A stretch of DNA of 41,428 nt from Candidatus Hydrogenedentota bacterium (GTDB lineage: Bacteria > Hydrogenedentota > Hydrogenedentia > Hydrogenedentales > JAJRTN01), in NCBI GenBank assembly GCA_024278275.1, contig JAJRTN010000036.1:1-41428 (forward strand), read 5' to 3'. The position numbers and the translations under genes are program-made. The notes beneath the pieces were generated by a model, which was given only the letters and a program-made list of their open reading frames with translations, had not been told where the DNA came from and did not search any database. Below are positions 8,500-17,314 of this stretch, one piece after another (positions within the stretch are counted from its first letter, which is position 1; each line of letters opens with the position of its first letter).

Positions 8500-11400
8500 C
8501 TACAGCACGAGGGCTTCATTCACGACCAACTGAAGATCCGTGGTGTTCACCAGGCCATCGCGGTTGACATCGGGGTTGAAGGTGCTCTTGAGTCCTTCGG
8601 TCCGCAAGATGGCGTTCAGCACAATCTGAATGTCGAGGGCATCGACCACCGTGTCGTTGTTCACGTCGGCGATGACCAGCACCTCATCATCGCCCACGTA
8701 GGTATAGGCGTTCTCCAGGACGATCTCACCCACGTTGGTTCGGATGCGGATGTCCACCGTCGCCGGCGGATGGAGCGGGGTGGTCACCTCAAGAACGTCG
8801 TAAAGCTCGCCGTTTTCGGTCACGGTTCCCGCGTTGCGCCAGAAATCGACCTGGGTTTCGTTGAAATAAACCCCGATGAGACCGTCGAAATCACGGCCCG
8901 TAATCCGAACCGTCTCGCCGCCTTCCTGGCGGCCCACGTTCGGCGTCACACTCAAAATCAGGGGACTGCCGTCGATGGTGATGGTGGGCGACACGGCGGA
9001 ATCACCGTACAGGAGCCAACCCGCGGCGGGGTCGGGGTCAAGGGCCACGGGCGTGACAGTGTAATTCCACGTATCACCACCCCGGGTCATGCCGGCGGGC
9101 ACGGAAAGCTGGTTCTGCAAACCGGGAACCACCTGGCCGTTCCGCATCCAAAGCAGGGTGGTGTCGCCTTCGGGGAAACCCAAGGCGTGATAAAAATCAT
9201 AGGCCGCCAGCAGCCCCTCATGGGTGCTCACGGTACGGTCAGCCGCGGCCGCGGCGTCATCGGCGGCATTACCGGGTGTTTCACCGTCCATGTAAACACG
9301 CAGGTTACGGGCTTCGGGATAGACAAACTCCGGAAGCACCTCCACGGCCACCGACTGGAAGGCCGTGGCATCACCCAACTGGGCACGCACCCGCACGGTG
9401 TAGGAGCCTTCGTCTTCGAAGGTGGTTTGCCAGGTGAAACGCCCCGTTCCATCCCCGTTATCGGCGAAAGGCACCGGACCGACACCGTTCCAATCCGCCG
9501 TCAGGATGGGCGTCCCGAAAGCGTCGGCGGGTGCCAGGGCGATAACCGTAAAGTCAACGATGCCTCCCATGCCGACTGATTGTGGCGCCGTGGGCAGCAG
9601 GGTAAGGCTGGCCGGCGCTGTGGGCGCCTGGCTCAGGTCAACCCGGCTCATCTGGTCGGTGAGGAAGGTGGTGACTTCGGATGGCCGCCCGGGTTCGCCC
9701 AATCCGTCGGAAAGACCGATAATGGCCTCGGGGACCCCCACGTTGAGATAGGTGATACGGATATGGCCGCTGAAGAAGAGTTCGACCTGCACCGTGTTCA
9801 ACGAGACCAGCGTCTCCGCAAGCATGGGCTGCGCGTCGGGTACGTTCTCCTGCGTGATGACCAGGCGATCATCCATGGGTTTGATCCACATTTCCCCGCC
9901 CGCGCTCGGGTTGAGGTCGGAGAAAAGATAGGAGATGCGCGGCACGGCAAAGTGATTCGCCAAACTCGGAAACTGGACATCGCCCGCGAAGGGGAAATTC
10001 AACGGGTCGGACGATTCCATGGGCTGGAAGGTAATATAGCCGTTAGCGCTTATGTACAGCGTGTCATAACGCTGGCCATAGAAAGGAAACTCCAGGTTCC
10101 GGGCGAAGCGGTACGTAACCACCGTGTCATCCGTCATGGCAACCTGGAACGCGTCAAAGGAACCGTCATCACGGGCGACGGGAAGGTGCGTGACCCCCCG
10201 CACAATGGAGGCTTCATACCCCCCGTTACTCGCCACGGTCACACCCGGCACGGGACTGTTTGATTCCGCGCCCGTGGTGGGCGAAAAGGTGATCTGCCGG
10301 TTGGCGATATCGAGGGGCCGGTTCACCGGATTGCCATCCTCCCCAAGCCCGCTGCCAAAGGCCTCCGCCAGGATGGTAATGGGTTCGTCATTCACCGTGG
10401 CATTCGCGAAGGCCGGCACATCGTCATACCAGACTTCAACGGGGTTGACAAACATGGTGTAGAAGTATTCGATACCGGCCTGAACATTGAAGTCCAGTTG
10501 TATCTCGGGCATGTCTTCCACGGCAACATTTCCGGCGGCCGTAAAGGAGAACATCTCCGTTCCCTCATCGCCGCTGGTGGCGAAACTTCGCACGGCACGC
10601 ACGATGCGAATGTCCCGGAAGGCGGGTTGACCGTCTTCGTCGACCGGGTTTTTCCAGGTAAGCATCACCACCGGGTTGCCCTGCCCGTCGCGCGCCGGGG
10701 CGGCACGGAAATCGGGCTGTACATCGGCCACGAGGAATGTGGCTATGTCTGGTGCAAACGTCGTGGTACGTTGCATTTCCACCCCGAAGGTGCTGTCATC
10801 GGGGATAACGTTCGACACGAAGCAGTCGCCCTGAATAACATAATGATCAATAAAATCGCTGCCACGAACCAGGATGCCCTCGACGAGTCCCGTCGCGGCG
10901 TCGATGACGGGCGATCCGGAGTTCCCGCCTAAAGCGTCCGTGTTGGCCGTAAAGTAGTAAGGGTGGTCGTTCTCCTGGACGCGCGTGGCCTCCGAAAAAA
11001 CAACCTTCGTGGGCAAGCCGTTGGGGTGCCCAATGACACCCACCGGAATACCATCGGCCACCTTGCCCTCCGTTCGAATGTCAAAGGGCACGACACCGCT
11101 CATTTCCACGGGCCGGTCAAGAAGGAAAACGCCGAAATCACGGCCATCCGCGAAGAAATCCAGGGCGTGGGTGACCATCGCCACGGGCCGGTACACCTGG
11201 TCCATGCTGAACTGGGTGACTTCACGCGTGGGGCTTTCCATGTCGAAACCGAAAACAAAATAAGTGCTCTCCATGTCGAAGTTGCCCGTGATGCAATGGC
11301 CCGCCGTGGCGACCAGGTTGGGCGCGATCAGGAAGCCCGAGCAGAAAGCGGCGGTTTCCTGGTTGCCGAAGGGCTCCTCGTCGCACGCCGGAACAAAGGT

Positions 11401-11685
11401 TATGCCATCGGCGGTTTGGACGTAGGGGAAGGTGAACAGGTTGTACTGCTGTGACTGTTCATCGAAAGGAAGCTGCCAGTCGGCAACCAGGGCGCAGGTC
11501 GCGGCGGCCCAGGTTATCTGGTCGGGATCGGTCAGTTGATACACATCCTTGCGATCATCCTGGCCGAAAATAATCTTGGAATCATCCCCCGCGGCAAAGG
11601 CCGACCCCAAGGCTCCCACGGTCAGCGTCAAGAGTGCCGCCATGACCACCATGCGCTTAACGTGTGTCGATTGATTCAAACTCAT
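8500..11685 (-). CDS. Secreted trypsin-like serine protease with TIG and dockerin domains
   Basis: 1061 residues from the ATG at 11685. An upstream extension to 11766 is rejected because the signal peptide (VVMAALLTLTVGALGSAFA, ending about 32) would be internal. The S1-type protease domain (about 35-310) has His130 in TAGHC, Asp183 in GRDFGVFLLD and Ser256 in GGNSGSP, a complete triad. A long beta-sandwich-rich middle follows, with fibronectin-like and Ig-like stretches. Then comes an IPT/TIG domain (about 905-990, SVTPNVGRQEGGETVRITG) and a C-terminal dockerin-like pair of calcium loops (DVNNDTVVDALDIQ and DVNRDGLVNTTDLQ). It likely acts outside the cell on proteins; the dockerin may tether it. 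It is monocistronic, with a TATAAT box about 100 nt upstream. Confidence 0.9.
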   Translation of the reverse strand: MSLNQSTHVKRMVVMAALLTLTVGALGSAFAAGDDSKIIFGQDDRKDVYQLTDPDQITWAAATCALVADWQLPFDEQSQQYNLFTFPYVQTADGITFVPACDEEPFGNQETAAFCSGFLIAPNLVATAGHCITGNFDMESTYFVFGFDMESPTREVTQFSMDQVYRPVAMVTHALDFFADGRDFGVFLLDRPVEMSGVVPFDIRTEGKVADGIPVGVIGHPNGLPTKVVFSEATRVQENDHPYYFTANTDALGGNSGSPVIDAATGLVEGILVRGSDFIDHYVIQGDCFVSNVIPDDSTFGVEMQRTTTFAPDIATFLVADVQPDFRAAPARDGQGNPVVMLTWKNPVDEDGQPAFRDIRIVRAVRSFATSGDEGTEMFSFTAAGNVAVEDMPEIQLDFNVQAGIEYFYTMFVNPVEVWYDDVPAFANATVNDEPITILAEAFGSGLGEDGNPVNRPLDIANRQITFSPTTGAESNSPVPGVTVASNGGYEASIVRGVTHLPVARDDGSFDAFQVAMTDDTVVTYRFARNLEFPFYGQRYDTLYISANGYITFQPMESSDPLNFPFAGDVQFPSLANHFAVPRISYLFSDLNPSAGGEMWIKPMDDRLVITQENVPDAQPMLAETLVSLNTVQVELFFSGHIRITYLNVGVPEAIIGLSDGLGEPGRPSEVTTFLTDQMSRVDLSQAPTAPASLTLLPTAPQSVGMGGIVDFTVIALAPADAFGTPILTADWNGVGPVPFADNGDGTGRFTWQTTFEDEGSYTVRVRAQLGDATAFQSVAVEVLPEFVYPEARNLRVYMDGETPGNAADDAAAAADRTVSTHEGLLAAYDFYHALGFPEGDTTLLWMRNGQVVPGLQNQLSVPAGMTRGGDTWNYTVTPVALDPDPAAGWLLYGDSAVSPTITIDGSPLILSVTPNVGRQEGGETVRITGRDFDGLIGVYFNETQVDFWRNAGTVTENGELYDVLEVTTPLHPPATVDIRIRTNVGEIVLENAYTYVGDDEVLVIADVNNDTVVDALDIQIVLNAILRTEGLKSTFNPDVNRDGLVNTTDLQLVVNEALVL

Positions 11686-11789
11686 GTGACCCACAACCTT
11701 TCTGTCCCACGGCCCTGCCCGGAGAACATCCTCCGAGACCCACCCCGGCCGAACCGCGAGTACCACGGGTTCCGCCCTGTGCTGTCGAA

Positions 11790-11818
11790 ATTATACCCGG
11801 ACTTTCACAAGCCCACCA
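11790..11818 (-). promoter_or_regulatory. Possible promoter for the secreted protease gene
   Basis: On the minus strand there is a perfect -10 box TATAAT (11795-11790), about 100 nt before the ATG at 11685. At a 17-nt spacing the -35 position reads TGGTGG, which is poor, so an activator may be needed or the box may be chance. Around it, GGTGGCGCCACC (11853-11864) is a perfect 12-bp palindrome that could be an operator. Confidence 0.4.
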
Positions 11819-12090
11819 TGTTTCGGATAACCACGCGATGATACCACCCCAAGGTGGCGCCACCGCCGTCCGGAAAACGCCCCTGGATCCCGATGGGAAA
11901 CAGCGTACCCAAGACGGTTCATCCTCGCTGCAACGGGAAATCCCGTCACAACGGCTCCAACCCTAAGAAACACTTCTACTTAACCTAGTCCGTTTTACAC
12001 TAGCCCGTCGGAATAAGTCAAGGAAAACCTTAAACGCAGAATGGGCAATATGCGTAAAATAATAATTAAGCATGAAAAACGGTATGGCCG

Positions 12091-12118
12091 TCAAGCGGAA
12101 GGACGGCCCTGCCGATAA
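12091..12118 (+). promoter_or_regulatory. Sigma-28 (FliA)-like promoter
   Basis: GCCGATAA at 12111-12118 equals the flagellar sigma-28 -10 consensus. TCAA at 12091-12094 sits 16 nt upstream, close to the usual TAAA-N15 arrangement (TCAAG variants are known). The start site would fall near 12125, leaving about 43 nt before the ATG at 12169. The -35 side lies inside the inverted repeat GGCCGTC...GACGGCC. No flagellar gene is in the window, so the match stands on sequence alone. Confidence 0.5.
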
Positions 12119-12168
12119 ATAACGTGGAATCACGCTGTTTCCGGCGCCCGAGAGAGGTTGACACAACC

Positions 12169-12492
12169 ATGACCACCCTATCCATCCCGTCAAGTCAAAC
12201 CGACCGGTTCTCTTCCGTCCATGGGCGCGCCTTCGGCGCGATTTCGGAGGCGCTGGATTTGTCTTCGGGGGGACGCGATCCGGTGGAGAATGCCACGGCC
12301 CTCTCCGGCGAAGAGCGAGCCATTTTCCTCAAGATGCTCGCCCGACTCCTTCAACGGGGCGTGGTGGGCACGGAAATTCTTCACGTAAATGGCCGCCCCC
12401 GGGAAACCTTCGTTTCCACCCGAATGGCCGATCCCGAACTGGCCCACGCCCGGCCCTATCGTCCGGGCGAACACCTGGACCGGCGTGTCTAG
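12169..12492 (+). CDS. Small protein of unknown function under a sigma-28-like promoter
   Basis: 107 residues from ATG 12169, preceded by GAGAGAGG. A longer frame from 12124 would start upstream of or at the predicted transcript start. It is not recognised. No signal peptide or membrane span. The N-terminus is Ser/Thr-rich (about 1-35). A central amphipathic helix (about 45-65, EERAIFLKMLARLLQRGVVG) is followed by a short strand region with TEILHVNGRPRETFVS, and the end is basic. It is flanked by gene-free stretches on both sides and has no operon partner. If the sigma-28-like promoter is real, a motility- or chemotaxis-linked role would be expected, but nothing in the protein itself shows it. 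Confidence 0.65.
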   Translation: MTTLSIPSSQTDRFSSVHGRAFGAISEALDLSSGGRDPVENATALSGEERAIFLKMLARLLQRGVVGTEILHVNGRPRETFVSTRMADPELAHARPYRPGEHLDRRV

Positions 12493-12546
12493 CCGGGTAT
12501 TTCACCGGCCTCCTGTTGCACGCGTATCCCGGCCGTTTCAACCTGG

Positions 12547-12582
12547 AAACGGCCGTTGCGCCCTTATCGCGGAGAATTCTAC
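12547..12582 (-). repeat. Dispersed repeat F, reverse copy
   Basis: Read on the minus strand it starts GTAGAATTCTCCGCGATAAG and ends CGCAACGGCCGTTT. It matches 20161-20197 and 27036-27072 with a few substitutions. The other two copies have a second conserved block about 25-70 nt upstream that is not obvious here. Confidence 0.8.
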
Positions 12583-12770
12583 TCGTTCTATCCCGGTAAC
12601 CCTTCACCCCATTTATGAACTTCAACCACCTTGCCTTCAAGGTAATTTTTTTACCACGGAACACACGGAATACTCGGACATTCATACTCCTTTTGTCCGT
12701 GTTTTCTGTGTTTTCCGTGGTTCTGTTCTTCATTTGATTATTCTCTCGATAGTCGCTTTGGGATAATCCC

Positions 12771-12910
12771 TAACCCGGCGCAGCCGGAACCAGGCATCGT
12801 CTCCACGAAGAACCGTGGTTCCGAAAAAAGGGATATGGTGGGCCAAGGCCCACCCTACGAATTGAGGCCCCTTTCAAGGGCGGCTGTTTCGTCGTCAAGG
12901 TTTCCGTCTT
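12771..12910 (+). repeat. Compound repeat: A2 (reverse), GGTGGGCC palindrome, 40-bp block
   Basis: 12771-12823 is the reverse complement of the A2 module seen at 4065-4113 and 20417-20460. 12837-12854 is a perfect GGTGGGCC-AA-GGCCCACC hairpin. 12871-12910 repeats 358-397 at 38 of 40 positions. The modules occur in other combinations elsewhere, so this is a mosaic and not one fixed element. Confidence 0.8.
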
Positions 12911-13002
12911 TTCTTATGTGGCACAGCCGCTCCCGGCTGTGGGCCGCACTCAATTCCGTGAAACCGGGATGCCAACGGGGCCTCGTCGTCGTGAAGGGTT
13001 AC

Positions 13003-14355
13003 TCATCGCACGTAGATCGGATTGGATAAAATCCAAAGCCGCTCTTCGCCATCAATGGTGAGCCAACCCTCGATGCGGTAAACACCGGGAGTTTGGGGCT
13101 CGTAACGGATTTTCGCGGCTTCATCCGTCCGGAGCCGTCTCCCGTTTTTAATGATGTGAACTTTGCAGGCCACCGGGAAGGCGGCCTCCAGCGCGGTCAC
13201 TTCGGCCAGTGCAACCTCCTCCCCCATCACCGCGACACGGCCCTTCTCGCCCACCGCCTGGTAGGCGAAGCCGGTGGGGTCGCACATCCAGTCGAAACTC
13301 ACGTAGGCACGGCCTTCGCGCAGGGCGGCGCGCACCGCCTTTTCCGTCAGTTCCTCCGCCAGGATATGGGTGCTCATCACACGGAAGGAATCGTAGTACG
13401 TATCCAGGTCGAGTTGGGCCACAACATCCCCCGGCGCGTGGTCCTTCATTATCTCCAGGATGCCGGGACGCACGGTCGCGGGAATCTCCCGCATGTCCTC
13501 ATCGGCATCGACGTTGGTCCCGAGGAGTGCCGTCCGGGCATCCTTCATTTTCAACACAAGAATGTTATTGTGATGACAATCAATGGCGCCTACGCCCGTC
13601 AGCCGGCGGCGCGGTGTTTCCCGGTCCCACTTCTTGAGATAGACCGCCGGGTAGTCCAACTGGCAGGCCAGAAAGGCCTCGTGAAAATCCTTCAGCGCGG
13701 CCTGCACGACCGGCAGTTCGGCCGGGTCGGTCAGGGCCATGCTCAACGGCAGAAGAATGGCCATGTCGTCTTCGGCGTCATAGTGGCGGTTGTAGATCTC
13801 CATGCCCGAGAGGCCCGCCATGTCGTGGTCGAGCCGTCCCTCCACATGGGAGAGGAACAACAACGCCGTTCCGGCCCCTGCCGCCTCGATGAGGGCCGCT
13901 TTGGTCCCGTTCATGTGTTCCATGACCGAGGCATCGGGATAGATCAGGAATCCCTTGCCTTCGGAGCCGGGAATGAACAGCACCCCGTCACGCAACCCGC
14001 GCCACCCGTCCATGAAGTCCCGGGGCGGGCGGTAGTGATCGCTCAGCATAACGATACGTACGTCCGCCCGCTTCGCCTCCGCCAGCAACTCGTCCAGCGT
14101 GCCCCCCGTATGACTCGAATCGCTTGCGTGAACATGGATGGCCGCGCGAAAATCCCGCAACGGTGCCAGCAGGTCCCGTTCCACCCGGGCCGCTTCATAA
14201 CGGGCCGCATCCGCCGAAGCCGCTTCGAGCCGTGCGGGCTCGAGGCGTTCCGTGGAACTCCGGGTCCGGCCCGGGGACTGTCCGGGCGGCGAAGCCAGGG
14301 CGGACATCATGAACAACAAGGCCAAGAGCAGGCAGGGTACAGGGTTTCTTCGCAT
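13003..14355 (-). CDS. Secreted PHP-domain (polymerase and histidinol phosphatase type) metal-dependent hydrolase
   Basis: 450 residues from ATG 14355, which has an AAGGA-rich ribosome site; a GTG at 14379 is the alternative. A signal peptide (about 1-22) is followed by a charged helical linker (about 33-65). The PHP core has HVHASDSSHTGG (His74, His76), a TLDELLAEAKRADVRIVMLSDH segment (Asp106-His107), a glutamate in GSEGKG, the LFLSHVEG histidine and AIDCHHNN further on, the usual spread of metal ligands. A C-terminal beta-rich domain (about 360-450) resembles an Ig-like add-on. Family members hydrolyse phosphoesters; the substrate is unknown. Exported PHP proteins of this kind are common in large-genome environmental bacteria. 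Confidence 0.83.
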   Translation of the reverse strand: MRRNPVPCLLLALLFMMSALASPPGQSPGRTRSSTERLEPARLEAASADAARYEAARVERDLLAPLRDFRAAIHVHASDSSHTGGTLDELLAEAKRADVRIVMLSDHYRPPRDFMDGWRGLRDGVLFIPGSEGKGFLIYPDASVMEHMNGTKAALIEAAGAGTALLFLSHVEGRLDHDMAGLSGMEIYNRHYDAEDDMAILLPLSMALTDPAELPVVQAALKDFHEAFLACQLDYPAVYLKKWDRETPRRRLTGVGAIDCHHNNILVLKMKDARTALLGTNVDADEDMREIPATVRPGILEIMKDHAPGDVVAQLDLDTYYDSFRVMSTHILAEELTEKAVRAALREGRAYVSFDWMCDPTGFAYQAVGEKGRVAVMGEEVALAEVTALEAAFPVACKVHIIKNGRRLRTDEAAKIRYEPQTPGVYRIEGWLTIDGEERLWILSNPIYVR

Positions 14356-14442
14356 CGTCCTTTTCCTTACACGTTTCACAATCGTTCACGGCCCGAGACA
14401 CCATAATACCGGTTTGCCCACACGGGTCCGCAAAACAAGGGG

Positions 14443-14466
14443 CAGACCGATTTCCCGGGCGGTCTG
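14443..14466 (-). terminator. Hairpin after the SLBB/HhH gene, likely terminator
   Basis: CAGACCG pairs with CGGTCTG around a 10-nt loop. On the minus strand it follows the stop at 14471 and is trailed by CCCCTTGTTTTG; on the plus strand it is trailed by TTTTCT. It separates the SLBB/HhH gene from the PHP gene. Confidence 0.5.
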
Positions 14467-14470
14467 TTTT

Positions 14471-15253
14471 CTATCGCACCCGAATATAGGGCCGGAGACT
14501 GGCAATGGTCTTGGCGCCAATCCCCCGTACGCGTGCCAAATCGTCCAGGCTGCTGAAAGGTGCCTCGGAACGGGCGGCCAGGATCCGCCGGGCCAATACC
14601 GGTCCGATACCGGGAAGACGTTCCAGCGTGGCCGCATCGGCGGTGTTGACATTAACCAGGCCCGATGAAACCCCCGCGCGGACATCTCCGCCGCCCTCCA
14701 CGGGAGCGGACGGCGCAGGGGTCCAACCGGAGATCGTGTACTGTCGGGGATTCATCACGGGGGCACGTCCGCCGCCACGGAAACGCGCCCCCGAATCGGC
14801 CGGCTTCGTGGGAATGGTTAAGGTCGTGGCATCCTGAAGATGGGCGCTTATGTTGATATCCGTCATGTCGGCGTCGGCCGTCACGCCACCCGCTTCGCGC
14901 AACAGGTCCTGGACCCGCCGGCCTTCATCCACGTAGTACAGGCCCGGCCGTGCCACAGCGCCTCGCACGGCGACTCCAATACGTTTCGGGGGAGACGGCG
15001 GGGGAAGAGACACGGCCTTCGGCACATGGGGCGCCGCCACTTCCCGAAGGACCCTGGTACTTTGCCCGCCAACGGCGGACGGCTCATGCGGCACGGGCGT
15101 GACCCGCGTGGCAACAGGATCGTCCGTGGCGGGCACAACCGCACCGGAATCCTCTTTCCCGGTCAACAGCAACACTATCGCGCCCAAGATGATGGCCGCC
15201 GGAATCACGGCCAGGATTACCTGTTCCCGTATGGTCAACAGACGACTCAGCAA
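14471..15253 (-). CDS. Membrane-anchored SLBB + helix-hairpin-helix (ComEA-like) protein
   Basis: 260 residues. It starts at TTG 15253, with AGGAGG 12 nt upstream; no ATG lies nearby in frame. One N-terminal membrane span (about 12-31, VILAVIPAAIILGAIVLLL) is followed by a Pro-rich linker (about 35-90) and an SLBB domain (about 91-150, VAVRGAVARPGLYYVDEGRRV). After a second linker comes a tandem helix-hairpin-helix domain (about 198-260, VNVNTADAATLERLPGIGPVLARRI and LARVRGIGAKTIASL). This is the standard ComEA layout: in competent bacteria ComEA binds incoming double-stranded DNA at the outer face of the membrane. No comEC or pilus genes are in the window. It is divergent from the coiled-coil/MshEN gene. 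Confidence 0.88.
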   Translation of the reverse strand: MLSRLLTIREQVILAVIPAAIILGAIVLLLTGKEDSGAVVPATDDPVATRVTPVPHEPSAVGGQSTRVLREVAAPHVPKAVSLPPPSPPKRIGVAVRGAVARPGLYYVDEGRRVQDLLREAGGVTADADMTDINISAHLQDATTLTIPTKPADSGARFRGGGRAPVMNPRQYTISGWTPAPSAPVEGGGDVRAGVSSGLVNVNTADAATLERLPGIGPVLARRILAARSEAPFSSLDDLARVRGIGAKTIASLRPYIRVR

Positions 15254-15419
15254 GGTATCCCAAGTCCTCCTTTGGCACGCGTGAAACCGGCCGACACGTT
15301 CAACGCGGCTATCTTAGCATATTGGTGCCGGCGCCATTGAAGCGCGGACATGGGCCGCCTATAATCATCCGGGCAGGCCACCGGCAGCATGAGACAACGG
15401 TGGTACGGGATGGAGCGGT

Positions 15420-17312
15420 ATGGAGCAGCAGGGATCCGAGCTTTCCACGCGCCTCGCCACCACGGTGGAGGACTGGAAGCATGAAGTGGGTACGGCGCAA
15501 CAGGCGCTCGTCGCCCAATTCGATACGTCCAACCGGCAGTTGGGCCGGTTGCTTCAAGTGCTCACGGCACGCCAGGAGCAGGCCACCGCCCTCGCCGCTG
15601 CCCGCGAGGAACTGGCCCGGCTTCGCGCCACGCAGCCCGCCAACGCGCTTCCGCCCGGCTCGGTTACGGACTACGGCGCTCCCCTTTCCCCGGAAACCGA
15701 GGCCATGGGGCGCGACCTCGCGAAGCTGATGGAGAAACTCGCCGCGACGGTGCGTGCGTGGACCGCCGAAGTTACCCAGGCCCACGTCACGGTCAACGCG
15801 CAAATCCAGCGTATGGGAAACACGCTCGATGCCCTCATGGCCGCCATGGAGCCGCGCGAATCCCATGCGGCCGTGGACCCCCAGTTGACGGAAGCGGTGA
15901 ACTCCCTGCGCGAAGAATTGGCGGCGCTTCGCGATACCGAGGCCCGCCGTGAAACGGAAGCCGGCGCCCTGCGCGCGGAAAATGATGAACTGAAAGAGCG
16001 AATCGCCGTCGCCGAGACCACCTGCCAGGCAGCGGAGGCGCGGGCCGACGAGGCCGATGCGGCTCTCGGCACGGCGACCACGAAGCTCGAAGAGACGGAA
16101 AAGACGGCCCGGGAACTGCAAAAGCAGGTGGATGAGGCCCGGGCGGCCGCGGATGCCGCCGCCGCGGAACGGGACCGCCTTCGTGTCACGCTGCGGGAAC
16201 ATGAGGAGGTGGTCACCACGCTGGAATCGCAAGTTTCAGAGCTGATGCATGCCCGCCGCGCCGTGGATTCCCCCCCTCCTCCGGAAGAACGGACAAACCC
16301 GGAAAAGGATTTCGAGGACCTCCACCTGGAACTTGAAACCATGAAGGCGGAGGCCCGTGTCGCCCAGGATGAAAATGCCCGGCTTGAACTGGAATTGCGG
16401 GAGCTGAAGGCAGCCCTGACGGAGCGTGAGGCCGCGTTGGAAGAAGCCCAAAGCCGCGCGGCCCAATTCGAGGCCCGGGCGGACCATTCGCTGGCCCAGG
16501 CGGAAGCCGCGCGTGAATGCCGCGAGCAACTCAACACCGCCGAATCGTGGATTGAGGAACTCGAACGCCAAGTGGCCGAACTCTCCGGGGCGAAGGAAAC
16601 GCCCACCGCGAACGCCGCCGAAGAAATCGGCCGGCTTGAGGCGGAACTCGCGGAGAAGGAACAACGCATCGCGGCGTTGGAGCGCCGGGTGATCGAGGCC
16701 CAGGGCCGAAATTCAACGTCCCCTGCTACGCTTGATGCCTTCCTGGATTCGCTGGAGGATGTTGAAGCGACGGACACCACCGCCCGGGAGGACGAGGCGG
16801 CGCTCATGGAAACCGTTTTGGCCCTGCTCCCGGAATCCGAAGCGGCAGACCACGCGCCGGGAAGCCCGGAGGGGGACGAAAGCCGCATGCGCCTGGGCCA
16901 AGTCCTTATCGAGGCGGGGGCCATCACGGAGGAAGAACTCCAGGTTGCCTTGCTCGAAAAGCAGCAGCGCCCGGACATCCCGCTGGGCACGCTGCTTCTG
17001 AATCATGGCTACATTTCCGAGGAGGGCCTCGCGGAAGCTCTCGCCAGGCAGCTTGGGCTGGCCATGGCCGATCCCACGAAAGAATCCATCGACCCCGCGG
17101 CCGCGGCCTGTGGCGAGCGCGGTCTCTGCACATGGCATGTGTGCGTGCCCCTCCGTATCGAAGAGGGCAAACTGATCACGGCCATGAGCAATCCCCTGGA
17201 CGAAGAAGCCATGGTGCGCCTCGGTCAACGGGCGGGTATGGAAGTCGTGCCCGTGGTGGCCACCGCAAGCCGGATTCTCACCGCCATCGAGCAGGCCTAC
17301 GGGGTATTCTAA
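15420..17312 (+). CDS. Long coiled-coil protein with C-terminal GspE-N/MshEN domain
   Basis: 630 residues. About 1-470 are Glu/Arg/Ala-rich heptad helices, with two short breaks (about 75-95 and 280-300), and no signal peptide or membrane span, so it is cytoplasmic. About 490-630 form a type II secretion GspE N-terminal (MshEN-like) domain: RLGQVLIEAGAITEEELQVA, then PLGTLLLNHGYISEEGLAEA, then VPLRIEEGKLITAMSNPLD and a final AIEQAYG helix. In MshE-type ATPases the two RLG motifs bind cyclic di-GMP; here the second Arg is Pro and the first motif's last Gln is shifted by one, so binding is uncertain. No ATPase domain follows, which is unusual. It is first in an operon with a 40-aa peptide 2 nt downstream and a polytopic membrane protein. 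Confidence 0.88.
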   Translation: MEQQGSELSTRLATTVEDWKHEVGTAQQALVAQFDTSNRQLGRLLQVLTARQEQATALAAAREELARLRATQPANALPPGSVTDYGAPLSPETEAMGRDLAKLMEKLAATVRAWTAEVTQAHVTVNAQIQRMGNTLDALMAAMEPRESHAAVDPQLTEAVNSLREELAALRDTEARRETEAGALRAENDELKERIAVAETTCQAAEARADEADAALGTATTKLEETEKTARELQKQVDEARAAADAAAAERDRLRVTLREHEEVVTTLESQVSELMHARRAVDSPPPPEERTNPEKDFEDLHLELETMKAEARVAQDENARLELELRELKAALTEREAALEEAQSRAAQFEARADHSLAQAEAARECREQLNTAESWIEELERQVAELSGAKETPTANAAEEIGRLEAELAEKEQRIAALERRVIEAQGRNSTSPATLDAFLDSLEDVEATDTTAREDEAALMETVLALLPESEAADHAPGSPEGDESRMRLGQVLIEAGAITEEELQVALLEKQQRPDIPLGTLLLNHGYISEEGLAEALARQLGLAMADPTKESIDPAAAACGERGLCTWHVCVPLRIEEGKLITAMSNPLDEEAMVRLGQRAGMEVVPVVATASRILTAIEQAYGVF

Positions 17313-17314
17313 CC

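Larger units (their letters stand above)
11686..12168. other. Divergent 483-bp intergenic region
   Basis: This separates the protease gene (leftward) from the small gene at 12169 (rightward). It holds the two candidate promoters listed separately and an AT-rich patch (about 12000-12070) that contrasts with the GC-rich surroundings. GGCCGTC and GACGGCC (12086-12108) form an inverted repeat overlapping the -35 side of the rightward promoter. No further gene is seen. Confidence 0.6.
12493..13002. other. 510-bp gene-free stretch made of repeat modules
   Basis: In order: repeat F in reverse orientation (12547-12582); a 'CCACGGAA..ACACGGA' type low-complexity block (about 12652-12722), whose reverse frame gives only a spurious Glu-Asn-Thr/Phe-Arg-Gly-rich translation; repeat A2 in reverse (12771-12823); the GGTGGGCC palindrome (12837-12854); and the 40-bp block (12871-12910). 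The rest shows no gene. Confidence 0.7.

Noticed and set aside
8305-9579. Plus-strand open frame (424 codons)
   Set aside because: Overlaps the protease and propeller genes on the other strand, has no ribosome site or domain.
12329-12733. Minus-strand frame with Glu-Asn-Thr and Phe-Arg-Gly patterns
   Set aside because: Such translations come from the low-complexity CCACGGAA/ACACGGA repeats and are known spurious products.
13093-14406. Plus-strand open frame (437 codons)
   Set aside because: Antisense of the PHP-domain gene, which has metal-ligand motifs and a signal peptide.
15671-16990. Minus-strand Ser-rich open frame (439 codons)
   Set aside because: Reverse of the Glu/Ala-rich coiled coil, which always gives a Ser/Ala/Arg-rich antisense translation.
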